A program made the position numbers and the translations under genes. From the NCBI RefSeq assembly GCF_003945595.2, contig NW_024104413.1, positions 708,001-772,000 of the forward strand: a stretch of DNA of 64,000 nt, read 5' to 3'. Of this stretch, positions 25,379-36,700 are shown piece after piece. The DNA is from Pipra filicauda (taxonomy: Eukaryota > Chordata > Aves > Passeriformes > Pipridae). The stretch's first letter is position 1, and every line of letters starts with the position of its first letter. The notes beneath the pieces are model-generated. The model made no database searches. It was not told the origin of the DNA and worked only from the letters and a program-made list of their open reading frames with translations.

Positions 25379-28300
25379 TTTCCTACACCAAGGGAATGTA
25401 ATAAGACCAGGACATGCCTGAGATTCAGATCTGAAATCGTGTAACAAATCCTTACTCTGCAGTATATCTTAATGCCAAACATGCCAGACTGGGGACTGGG
25501 ACACCCAGCCCTCCTCCCAGCCCTTCTCCTGCCTTTGCTGAGTGACGCTGGCCAATTCTTTCACCACTGCCTTGTTTCTTTTTTGTCTTTTAAAATGAAA
25601 GCAGTGACAACACTGCCTTCTGTGAAGTGCTTCCAGTGTGGCAGCCTCAGTGAGGGTTTTTAGGATGATGCTGTTCAAAATCGCCAGGCATGGTTTAGGC
25701 AGAGCAGGATGATGGGAGTAAATCAGCGTCTCTCAAGCTTTTCAATCTATTCCTCACTTCAATCAGTTAAGAATAATTTCATGCCTGATCACAGAAATGG
25801 CTGCAGGGCCTGGCGGCAGGGTACTGCACGTCTCGCTGCTCGGGGAGTGCTGGCGGAGAGGGGCAATCGAGGTCCCTGCAGCCAAACTCTCAAGGACGCT
25901 AAGATACAAATGTTGTCTTTCATAATAACAGCAATTAACAAGAAATGAACGTTACAAGGGACTGGCATTCAGTTTGAAGTACCTTTTTTTTTTTTAGATT
26001 TGACTTTTAAGCGTGTGTGTACTATAATGTTACATAAATCCTTGCTAAATCCCAAACAAAACCAGGAAAAATTCAATTGTTTTGGGAAAGCCAGTGACTC
26101 AAACAGTGCAGCAAACAACTGGACAAGGCCAGGCAGCAAGCTGGGCTAGTGAGCATCACGTAGAGAGCCCACCAACTCAAATGTGTGGGAGTCATTCGGG
26201 TCCATAGGACCCCACAGTATCCATAGTACTTGCTGCTGTGATCCTGGACCAAGCTACTCTCCAAGCCTATGCCTGGGTACAATTCAAGGGGTGTGACAGG
26301 TCAAGGACCAACCCAGGAAGCACATGGGGTGAGATCGCACAGACATGACCCCTCCACACCACACAGTCCCTCAACACTGCAGCAGCAACTCGTTAACCCT
26401 GATACCCCCCATACCTTCATGTCACGTAACCTCAGCTTTAAGGTCTGAAAGCAGCTCCCTAATGGGCTGCCGCACATCTTCAGGCACTTTAACTTAAAAA
26501 ACTTACCCCAAACTAAAAGCAAACCACACATAAAATAGAGTGATGACTAAAAGCCACATGTGTGCCAGTAGCAGTCCAGAGGAGATACAGGGCCAAGCCC
26601 TGCCCTCTGAGATCAGGGATGGAGAACGGTCTTTGATCTCGCTTTACTTGGCAGAGTAAATAGAATCAGTGTCTCCAATTGGGCTTGGGCACTGACAAAA
26701 CTGTTACTTCTGAAACTTCTTTCTATTCAACTTTCAGGTGTTTTGGCTTCTGCACCTAGGAAACAGAGTTCATGATCTCAATCACAGGTAAGATGAGAAA
26801 TTAAATGGGATTTGAGATGCTGAGTCAGGGAACTGAAATTTGTCAGTAGCAGCCCTGAGTGCAGATCCCCTCCTGTGTGGGAAGTCAACTCTTTGCTGAT
26901 TACTTAAACCTTGCAACACTCAAGGAAACAGGGGGATGGACTCCAAGGCACAGTGTAGGGGGTTATCTTTGAACATAGGGATAAGATGCAGTAGGGGATT
27001 TAAAAAGATAGAAGAAAGATACATTCAATAGCTGCAATGAGCCAAATATGAAAAGCAGCATAGGCCCAATTATTCCTTTAAGGTCATAGGTGGGGAATAG
27101 TGAATGAAGTTGCTCGAATTATTGATTGTCAGCTTCAGACCTCTGCCTTTACCACAGCTCACGGCAGTGAGCTGTTCTGATGTCACTGATCTCACATGCT
27201 ATGTCATGCCACAGGACGGATTTTGGAAAACAAAGGCACTGTAACATTTAAAATTGTAAATACTGCCACTCCAATCACCAAGTGCAGGCGGCAAAGAAAC
27301 CGCAAACAGTTCAGGTTTTGGGGTGTGGCTGCTGATGGCTGTCCCTTCTGCTTCTAAATATAAAGTTTTTCAAACTTCACCATGAAGTGACAGCTACCCC
27401 TTATCACTGAAGGCCAGCTGTTTCTTTAGCACTCAGCTGTTCCTGCTGCTTGCTCATAGAAATGGAAAAAAGCTATTTAGAGACGCAAATCTGCAAAGCC
27501 TTTGAGCACATGTATCTTAGAGCCCATCCTTCAGATCTTAGAGTAATTCGGTTGATCTTCTTTCACACCCATTTTACACCTCTGCACCCACACTGACACC
27601 ACCAAGGCTAGTCCTGGTTCCCTGGTACCAATAAAACCACATCCAGAACTATTCCTTCTAGGTATTTTAAAAGTTTTTATAGTGCCTCCTGAGACGGACT
27701 CAGTTGAGTTCACTCCCTGGGACATGCACCTACAGGTCACTGTGTGTCACTGCTTGTTTGGAATAAGCCAGCCCATACATTGTCCTTCCCAAGTGCGTGT
27801 GGGTTTACTCTGGATTTCATCAGCAGGGGCTCTGTGTGTGTGTGGGGTGGGGGTTTACACAGATTCTTACAGTTCAAGCAGGCTAAAACAGTTTATGACT
27901 CCTGGGGCCAAGAGCCACCATGAACTGGCTTTTGTGATTGCACTGGTCCCCATTTTACAGTCCTGAGCACCACTGCATGACACATACTCATGCATAGTCC
28001 AGCTGGCTCCAGTGACTCCTCTCTTCCCAAAGCAGCCTTTCTATGCAGGGAAGGCTAGAAGGACAGGGCCCTGGAAAGTAACAATATCAATGTGAAATTG
28101 TGCTCGATGACCTTAAAACAACTATCTTCAAAATACTTCTGCCCACACTGAACAGCAGAGAGAGCAATCACATTGAGTCTGATGTTTTTTACCCCAGGAG
28201 TGGCTAGAGGTTCTGGGTTTGGGTCCCAGGGAGTGCAGTGGAGGCTGAGGTAGCTTCAGTCCAGCAGTCAGAGCTCTGAGGAGGGTTTGGTCATTGCTCA

Positions 28301-29879
28301 TTGTCACCAATGGCCAGTGGGGTGCTCAGCACAGGCCATACACCCTCCTGAAGCATTGCCCTGTGCAGTGCTGTGCTTCTTTGGACTCCTGTGTGTTTCC
28401 AGAGGCAAACAGTGTGTGCTCATAGCGTGGTGGGGAAGAGCAGGAGAAGCTTCAGACCTTCAGAACCTCAGTAAATCCACACCTGAATCCTGGGCTTTCA
28501 TACAAGCATCTACCACTTTCACCAAGGTGCATTTATATACCCAGCACATTCATCTTCCTTTCTGGACGTGTGACTGATTCCACAGCACATGTATACAAAA
28601 CAGTTTAAGATACATTTAGACACGTATACAAAGAAATATAGGTGTTCTGAAGATCTGAGGTCCTGCTGGATTGCTGTGGCTGCAGAAGAGAACAACAGTG
28701 CCTTATCTATACCTCTTTGCATCTTTTTTACTAAGTGCCCTATGCATGTGGTCAGGCAAAGGGAACTTTCTTTCCTGTGTGGACAATGCAGACCTATGCA
28801 TATATGGTTTCATGCTGTTTCGTAACAGAAAGCAACGTCAAATAGTGTCTAAATCTACTTCCAGTTAACAGCAAAACTGCCATAAGTTTCAATGGGTTTA
28901 CAGTAAAAACTGCACTGTCTCACCCATAAGCAGCAGAATTTCAACAGTTCAAGCAGCAAGTGGAAAACGTTGCAGCAATTTCTTTTTTACCTTCGTAATC
29001 TATGCACCAAATTCCCTTCCACCTTGTCATTCACGGAGTCAGACTTTTCCCAAACAGATATAAAATTCTCTTAAATTACAATCACAGTGCTGCTTTCTTC
29101 ACTGTCTTGTATTTTCTCTTATCCCTTGTGCCTGGACTAAATGGCAGTAAGATGTGATCTGTGTTTCAGCAATGTTCAAGAGCCGCATTACAGTTGTGCA
29201 TCTGAGGCAACAAGATACAGATTTAATACAAAATCAGGTGTAATGTATATGTGGCTTTACCTCAATGCCGCAAAACCAGTAAAGCATAATCCTTGTTTTG
29301 ATCTGAATTGCTATTATCCTCTTAAAGGGAAACTGGCTGACATCTTTTGCCAAGGAATAAACACACAGGACAAATATTCTGCATCTCTCCTATATGCTGA
29401 ATAACTCTTACCCAAACAGCTCTATAAAAACCAACGGGACCACTTGTGTGCCTAAGTGCTATCCCGCAGGAGGGCTGATTACAGGCTTCGGCACTTCTGG
29501 CCTGAAGATGTACGAACGTGTGATCACAGCACAGCTTAAAATACGCCTATTTTAAAACTACTTGCTCGTGTTAAAACCAGCCAGTTTCAGGCAGCAGCTG
29601 TGCAGGAGCCATCTGAGATAAGGATGCAGAGCTAGCAGCGCGAATAGGGTGGTGTGGACAGGAAAGGTGCCGGGCTCCTTCCTGCTTAGCCTGCGCGCCA
29701 GGAGCCGGGCTATTCTGGTAGATGGATTCTGTGTACCCAGATCACGACAGGCAGCTCCATGTGCTGGCAAGGGGCTGGAAAGCCGGCAGCAACTCTGCCC
29801 GCATTTCTGAGAGCTTCCCATTGCTCCTTTTATTCTAGCAGGCCGGACTATTGCGTAGAGTTCAGCAATTCCTTTAAAA
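25379..29879. other. Intergenic DNA upstream of MXD4, no gene recognised
   Basis: Short frames only, no family motif. From about 29,450 CpG content begins to rise toward the MXD4 island. In mammals the neighbour on this side is ZFYVE28; I looked for the FYVE zinc-finger motif (R-R/K-HHCR with CxxC pairs) and saw none. Confidence 0.5.
25984..25995. repeat. T12 run
   Basis: Short homopolymer in intergenic DNA; no attached element recognised. Confidence 0.7.
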
Positions 29880-29981
29880 CCTCCGTGCGCGTTTTTGCAG
29901 CACCGCTTGTCTTCCTCTCCCGCCCGCGCACTGTGAGGGGGGTCACGGGTGCTTGTGCCGGACGCGTTTTTACAGCATCTC

Positions 29982-29990
29982 TGCGCATGC
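29982..29990. promoter_or_regulatory. NRF1-like site TGCGCATGC
   Basis: Matches the NRF1 palindrome except for the last bases of the second half-site (ends GCCA rather than GCGC). It lies at the upstream edge of the CpG island. Weak evidence by itself. Confidence 0.3.
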
Positions 29991-30301
29991 CATTTGTATC
30001 GTCTTTTCCGTTCCGACTTATTTCTTGCCGTACTCCCCACCACGGACTCCCCCACTCCCGTCCCGGTCCCTCTTTCCCCCTTTCCCTCCCGTTTCCCGAT
30101 CCGCGCCCGCCCTGCCGCGTCCCCTCACGGCTCCGCGCGAGGGGAGGAGCGGAACCTCATCCGGGCCCCGCCCCTCCGCCTGCCTCTTCCTCACGGCAAC
30201 GCCACGCCCCCGCCCACCCATTGGCTGCCCCCGCCCCGCTCCCCGCCCCCCCCGCCGCGCGGCACGCGCCTCCCGCCCCATTGGCCCCTTCCCCGCCCTT
30301 C

Positions 30302-30309
30302 ATTTGCAT
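30302..30309 (-). promoter_or_regulatory. Octamer motif (ATGCAAAT on - strand)
   Basis: A perfect POU-factor octamer, in inverted orientation, lies between the second and third CCAAT boxes. It stands out as the only AT-rich word in a GC-rich promoter. Octamer use by POU2F1 is common in CCAAT-rich promoters; function here is inferred. Confidence 0.45.
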
Positions 30310-30392
30310 GACGGCCCAGCCACCAATGGGCGGCCGCTACCTGCTTAACATGCAAGGAGGCGGCCAATCAGCGGGCGCGGGGGCCGGGCCAC

Positions 30393-30398
30393 CACGTG
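30393..30398. promoter_or_regulatory. CACGTG E-box in MXD4 promoter
   Basis: A palindromic canonical E-box lies 288 bp upstream of the ATG, within the CCAAT array. It is the site class bound by MYC/MAX, MXD/MAX and USF dimers, so it could allow feedback within the network. CACGTG is not enriched across the window as a whole, so functional use is only inferred. Confidence 0.5.
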
Positions 30399-30685
30399 CT
30401 GTTGCTAAGCTTCGGCTTCTAAATTGTTACTACACGGGCGGCCAATGGGCGCGGGCGGCGGGGATCTGTCAACATCCCCGGCCCCGCCGGGGGGGGCGCT
30501 CTGCCCGCCGATTGGCCCGGCCGCCGCCCCGCGTCCCGCCCCCCCGCCCGTCCGCGGCCCCCGATTGGCCAGGCGGGCTGCCCGTCGGCCGTGTGTCAAA
30601 TGTAGGTTGAGCGAGGTGCCTTAAAACCGGGGGCTCGGGAGTCCCCGCGCGTGAACTCGGCGCGGGGGGCTCGGGACGGGCAGCC

Positions 30686-30749
30686 ATGGAATTGAACTCC
30701 CTGTTAATCCTCCTGGAAGCGGCCGAGTACCTGGAGCGGAGAGACCGAG
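30686..30749 (+). CDS. MXD4: MXD4 coding exon 1 (SIN3-interaction helix)
   Basis: The ATG lies in a strong initiation context (cagccATGg). An in-frame TGA sits upstream at 30608-30610 with no other in-frame ATG between, so this start is well fixed. The exon encodes 21 residues plus the first base of codon 22, including the [14 protein letters not shown] helix that binds SIN3. It ends GACCGAG before a GTACAG donor (phase 1). The exon lies inside a CpG island. Confidence 0.95.
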
Positions 30750-33700
30750 GTACAGGGCGCAGGCGGGCAGTCGGTCAGGCACCCGCAGGCGCTCCCCACC
30801 GCTCTCGGCCTTTGTTGTGCGGCGGCCGGGCCGGGGCAGCGGCCCCGCGCCCGCACCTGCCCGGGGGGGACCCGGGCTGCGCCGGCGGCACCGCGCTGGG
30901 GGAGCACCGCTGCTCGGAGCCTGGCTTGTTTTTTATATATATATACAATTCTCCAAACAAACCAGAGGCGGGTGTTCTGTGCCGCCCTGGATGGGGACGG
31001 TGCGTGTGCAGCGCTCAGGATCCCTCTCGCTGCTCCGTGTGTGGCAGTCGGTGATTGTATGGCAGCTCCCCTCCCCCAGCGCAGCGTGACAAGGGTTTGC
31101 ATGATCCGCCTCGTTTTTAGTGTGCACTCCAATAATCCTCCTAATTTCGGCACTTCGGTGGTGGTTTTTTGTTTTGGTTTGGTTTTTTTTCCCCCTTTTG
31201 GTTTACTGAGTTATGGGGGGTTTTTTGTGTGTCTCGCTTCTTTAAGAGATGCCAGAATAAAATGCAAACAAATCAACCGGAAAAAATTCTGTTCTTTACC
31301 CTAGCGTTCCTGCAAAGGAGGAAAAAATTGCATGGAAAAAATATATTGCCACTAATGCTGACTTTGTCCCTAGAAGCAGAACATGGCTATGCATCAGTGT
31401 TACCCTTCGATAGTGACTATTCCAGAAAGAAAACAAAGGCAGGCACCATGGCCAGAAAATCCCAGAATAACAGGTAATAGACGCACCGCTTTTTCAGAAT
31501 GAATCGGCAGCTTTTCCAACGTGTCTATCTTATGTGCAGTGCATACATTTATGAAAAATAATAACTAATCCAGTGTCTCAGTTTTCCCCATCCCGGTAGT
31601 CGCCATTTTTCCCCTGGATGGGCTTGGCTCTGTTTTGATCTCTCATATAAACACTGCCACGCGTACACCATCTCCTTAGTACTCACTGCACTTCTGAGCC
31701 ATCCGCCCTCATCGCTCCTTCTGCTCCGCGCTCACCGACAGCGGCTTTCGCTGCAGACCCAAACACCATCATCGCCACCCAGATTTCTCTTTGCATGGCA
31801 CTATTTTCCACCCCCCCCCCGCCCCCCGGCATTTATTTATAAACCACAGGCAGCGATCCGGCCGCCTCCCCCCCCCTCGCAGCCCGAGCAGATGCAGCCT
31901 TCGGTTGCGGCGGCGCTGGGCTGCGGGCGGGGGAGCGGCGTGTGCGGGGCGGGGGGGCACCACCGCAAACTCCAACTTATCCCGCCGGCCCGAGGTGAGG
32001 AGATGCCGGGGCGAACCTGACCTCGCCGTGCGTTCTGCCGCACCGCCGGGTCGCCTGCCCCTCCTGCCCGCCCGCCGCATGCGGATCTGCCACAGCGCAC
32101 GGCTCGGTCGCTCCTCGTGCCGGCGATGGCCCGCCCGCCGCTCCGCCGCGGTGGCGGCGGGTCTGTTGTTCCCCCGCAGCCGCCGCTACCTGCGCTGCGA
32201 TGGCAGGGGCCGAGCGCTGCTGTGCGCAGGCTCTGCAGCTTTGTTTGCTGCTTGGGCAGCGGCTGTGTACGTGCAGGAGACTTCCCTGTCTTGCAGGGAC
32301 ACTGCCGGCCCCTGCCTAGAGCGAACTCAGCCCCGTGCTCTGCCTGCTCTGCTTTGCTCTTCCAGGGCTGCTCCGGAGAGGACCGAGGACCGTGGCCAGC
32401 TTGGGCCTGCTTCGTCCCGGAGCAGCGATGCTCTGCCCCAGCGCAGGCTCCGCTCTTCATGGTCATGCTGAATGGTGGCTCCTGTAGAATAGCCTAAAAT
32501 GAACTTGGCTTGCACGTGACTTGTTTTCCAAAGGAGCAGAGAGTCTCGGCAGGCCCGCTCGGCTCTTGCTGCTCCGGTGGGCATCCTGCACAGCGGCGGG
32601 GCAGCCGGGCCGAGTGGTGCTGGGGAGGTGCTGGGCAGATGGCCAGGAGCTGCTCGTGGGGCACCGGAGGTGCAAACCGAAATCAAAAGCTGACGAGCTC
32701 CCTCCTCGAGAAAAACACGGGCTGGTGAGCGCCCTGTTCGTGCCTGCCGTGGCCGAGCAGTGGGTCTTGAAGATGAACTGAGGGGGAGCAAATTGTTCCC
32801 CCATACCCCTGCTCTGAGAAAGGCAACCATTTTGGGGGGTATTGATTGCAGTACTCCTACTTTTTTCAGTTTTAGTTGAATTCTTTGTCTCATCTTGGAG
32901 CACAGAGAAGACGTCAGTGCATTTTGAAAAAGAAAGTCATCAGGAGTGGGAGGCGTGTCTTGTGTCCTGAGACACTTCGCTCCTGGAGATTTTTAATTAT
33001 TTTCTTATAAAGTATGCTCGCTACCTTTAAAAAAATTCAAAACAGGTTTCCTAGGATTTCTAGCTGTAAACTGCTCCTCGATTTGTACAGATTGCTTGTC
33101 AGTTTCTTGCATTCAGGAATTCTGTGTTACTTACAGAGCTATTATTCCATCATTTTCCATTCTTAGGGCTCTTGTCATCCACTGTAAAATAGTTATTTGT
33201 CTGAACTGTAAGCTGCTTTCAGGAGTTTTTAGGAGAGGATTTGTAATCTATCAAATACCGCAGAATTAAAAGATTTTTGGTTACAGATTTGCTGGTGTTA
33301 TTAAAGCTGAGGCAGACACATCTACTTGCAGTTACCCTCCTGCTTTTTTTTCTACCTGCAGACTTATGTTTATTTACTTGTTCAGAGTTTTGCTCTGATT
33401 CTCACTCTGTAGCAGTGGCAACCTTCAGAAATGCCATCCTGCAGTGTGCAGCAGGATGTTTACTTACACTTTCTTCTAGCTGCAGTGGTTAGATGAGGAA
33501 TGGGTCGTCTGTGTAACAGGACAGGAGGATGCTTGTCGAGGAATTGTTTCCAGTGTGGTCACCGCTGGGACAGTGGTTGCCCTGGTTCAGCACGGGCACT
33601 GGCATGGGAAGCAGGGGCACATTGCTTTAATGCAGCTCACTGTTCCTTCAGGGACAGGGCAGCAGCAGCAGGGCCCTGTGGGCACCTCTCCATTGTCCTT

Positions 33701-36700
33701 ATGGGATCTGTGCCTGTGTCCAGCAATCGCTGCTCACATTTGCCTGAGTGCTTAGATTTATGGGGGAGAAATTACCCTTACATTTGAACATGCAGTTGAA
33801 AATCCATGAGGTGCACCAGCATCACTGTTTTATTTTTACTTGGAGCTTAGAGGCTATAGGGGCCAAGCCTCAGACTAGAGTCTGAATTTTTTTGTAAGAC
33901 AGTTAATTCTTCCTAAGCAATTCAAAGGCTAACAGAGAGAGAGAACCGCCCAAAGTTCCTAGGATCTGGAGTGGTCGTGGATGATGTGAACCACTGGGCA
34001 AAGCATTTGTCCGTATTGTTCCACCTTAACCATTCTGCAGAAGTGCTGGGTTCGGAGCATCAGAGGCAGGCAGGTATGACTGCATACATGCCTGAAATAC
34101 ATACCTTATTATTGCATTATTTTTCTGGATATAAAAATATATACTTAAGGTCGGAGGAGTAGGAAAGGAGCAGATAACCACACATTTCAAATCTGCAGGG
34201 GCATTGTTGTTTTCATCATCTGTTTTTGTATCCTGCTGCTTGCAGCATCTGATCAGATTAAAAAGTGAGATACACATATATATGTGTGTATATTTTTTTC
34301 ATGCTTTATGAGCTTTACATATATAAAAGCATGAAAAGCATCTTCCTTATTCTTGGAAAATGAGAAAAGAGGGAAGGAGGAGGAGAACTGTCAGATGTGA
34401 GGAAGCCTGGTGTGCTGTACCCTTCCTCTTTGTTCTGTAGTTTCTTTATATTTCAAAACATGTTGCCTGCCTGTGGGGAGAAAAATGTACCCCATGTAGC
34501 ACAGGTGTGCTGGGCAGCCCCCGTGGGCAGGGGGACATGGATGGATTCCAGCTGCCCTGTTGTTCAGCAGGGGCACTGATCGACACCTCCTTCCTCTGCT
34601 GAGGAGGGGGTGATGTTCATGTAAGAAATCATATCCTGAGAGCTCCGTCCCCTGTCGATGGCTGGCAAGGCCCAGACCCACAGGAGAAGGGGGAGAAAGG
34701 CTGCCTGTCCTTTGAACGGGATGCTCAGCTCTGGGCTAAAAGCTTGCTGGCCTCTTGACTGCGACTAAGTGAGAAGTAATTTTGACAGGTCCGGATTCAT
34801 GCAGGGGAAAACACCTGCAGAATTACATTTAATTAACCAAAATCTATAAGCCTTCTGTTCACTGTAGGAATTTAACATTTTTGCTTTGTCCACCGCTAGC
34901 TTTAAATGAAAATTGAAAGCAGGTGTTAGCAGTTTGTTGATAAACAATATTCTCGGGGGTTATTGGTAGCAATCAGACACAATTTTTAGCCATTTCTTTT
35001 TCATTTGTACGTTAAAATAGTTGATGTTATGTGTTTTCTTCTCAGCTTCCTGTGATGTGCCCTTTCCCATGTCACACAAACCAAACTGCTTTGTTTTCTC
35101 TCTGGCTTGCCATTCGTACTGTGTCCTCAACTGAGATTCAGACTTGTTTCCCCCCAGTAATTTTGACCAAAATCCTCTGGCAAATGAAACTGGATTCTTA
35201 TGTTGTGAAGAGGACAGGAGATTAGAGAAAGCCACAATATTATTTTTTGCAGGGAGGTAAACCTAGGTCACATCTTCTTGTTACAATAATACTTACCAGG
35301 TACTTGACTACTGTATAATAAATGTCTCCTCTTCACAGAGCAGTAGCTGTATGTGGCTCCTAAAGCAGTGCCATGCAGTTTAATAATTCTTCTTAAGGTG
35401 TAGTTGGAATTGAAAAGAGGCATAAAACAAACAGCTGGATTTAGTGAATAACAAATATTCTAAAGTCAAGCTTGCTGTTTGTTCCAAGGAAACGGATAGG
35501 TTACACGTGTGCGATGTGCCGAGGAGGAATGCGACACAAATCTGAAATTTGGTGACGTTTGCTCACAAGGCAGGGCAGTCTGACAGAGAAACACGCAAGC
35601 CTGCAGAAAATTGGGCTGCTTCTGCCCTGGCTGTAATGACACTCAGCAGGTGTGGGGTACCTTGAGCTGCATGTGGGTGTGAGGTGCATATGTGCCCATG
35701 CACAGGGGAGCTCAGGCAGCTGCTTTGCCATGAAAGGGTCAGAAATAAGGTAAAATGAAAACTAAAATCTTAGTGTTAGATGCCAGTCTACTGAGGTCAC
35801 GGTTAAATTTACTTGCAGAGAAAGGAACTGGATGTCGGTGGTGCAGTGTGTTTGGCCTGTTAATTTAGGAGCTGGTTTACTGAGGGAGAGAGAGCAAAAT
35901 AAATGCCGGCTAATAAATATATCTTCTTTATCAATTAATATTTTTGTTCATCTGTTATATAAATAGACTCGTACTTTGTGTTGTGTTTTGGCGAAGGGTT
36001 ATATGTAGAAAAAGATGAAAGCTGCATTTGGTGTTTCAAATAAAAACACTGCTTCATGTCCAAATTCCTCTGTTGCTGTTGGCTCATGGCGAGGGTGAAC
36101 CTGTGGCCCACGAAACAAGCCCCTTGCTCTCTGCAGATGTTATTATGTGCCCATACAGAGCAGCTTAGGGATCGCAGCCTGATTTTTATTTTATTTTTCC
36201 TTCTTTTTTTTTTTCTTTTTTTTTTTTGTGGGAGGCCAAGAATAAAACACTGCAAAGCAGACTGTGCAGGCACAGCTCCTCTGATTTTTTGCCTGGATTT
36301 CTGAATTCGATAGATCCTTCTGGGTTTGCTTTCCTAAAGCTGGCAGCACAGGGACAGCAACTGATGTCACCGCGCATGGTTTTAAAACTGAGGCATTTTA
36401 GTCCCAATGAAACATCTCGCCAGCAGGCCTCTCGCCCCTGAGGAACTGCAGGAGGTCTGCAATGTTTGGGAGCTGCACTGCTCCTGCAATTGAGGAAAAC
36501 AAATCGCCACTGTATTAGAAGCACGTTCGGACCTGGCCACTGCAAACATGTGGCAGCACAAACTTGAATGCGATACTGGAGACAGAACTCTGCATCGAGG
36601 CTGTGCCGGTATGCCTGGTTCCCAGATCCCAGCTGAATCTGCAGAACCGGTTAAATTTTGCTATGAGGAGAATGCAAAATTAATTTTTAGTGGATTCATT

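Larger units (their letters stand above)
30220..30568. promoter_or_regulatory. Array of seven CCAAT (NF-Y type) boxes
   Basis: CCAAT pentamers lie at 30220-30224 (-), 30280-30284 (-), 30323-30327 (+), 30364-30368 (+), 30442-30446 (+), 30511-30515 (-) and 30564-30568 (-). Most have the purine-purine flank preferred by NF-Y, for example ggCCAATcag and ggCCAATggg. The last is 118 bp upstream of the ATG. NF-Y binding is inferred from the motif. Confidence 0.8.
30200..30680 (+). promoter_or_regulatory. MXD4: MXD4 core and proximal promoter
   Basis: The stretch just 5' of the coding start is packed with GC boxes and CCAAT boxes. No clear TATA box is seen; the only AT-rich spot is ttaaaa at about 30621-30626. 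Together with the CpG island this fits a TATA-less dispersed promoter. The transcription start cannot be placed from sequence alone and is probably between about 30590 and 30670. Confidence 0.7.
29880..30930. promoter_or_regulatory. MXD4: CpG island at the MXD4 start
   Basis: GC content and CpG frequency rise sharply here against AT-rich flanks, with long C/G runs and many CCGCCC or GGGCGG (SP1-type) boxes. The island covers the promoter, 5' UTR, exon 1 and the start of intron 1. Long open frames on both strands inside it follow from the lack of AT-rich stop codons and are not genes. Edges were judged by eye. Confidence 0.88.

Noticed and set aside
1..29880. Exons of ZFYVE28, expected from mammalian gene order
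   Set aside because: No FYVE motif or other recognisable exon seen. Small exons could be missed by eye, but nothing supports a call.
29759..30610. 283-codon open frame on the + strand, in frame with MXD4 exon 1
   Set aside because: It lies in the CpG island, is dominated by Pro/Arg/Ala from GC composition, and ends at the TGA 30608-30610 upstream of the MXD4 ATG. It crosses the CCAAT-rich promoter, so it is not an N-terminal extension.
31791..32497. Overlapping 209-226 codon frames on both strands in intron 2
   Set aside because: Composition artefacts of the second GC-rich island; no domain or family motif, and both strands are open at once.
35935..36545. Lysine-rich open frames on the - strand
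   Set aside because: Produced by the T-rich tract 36183-36227.
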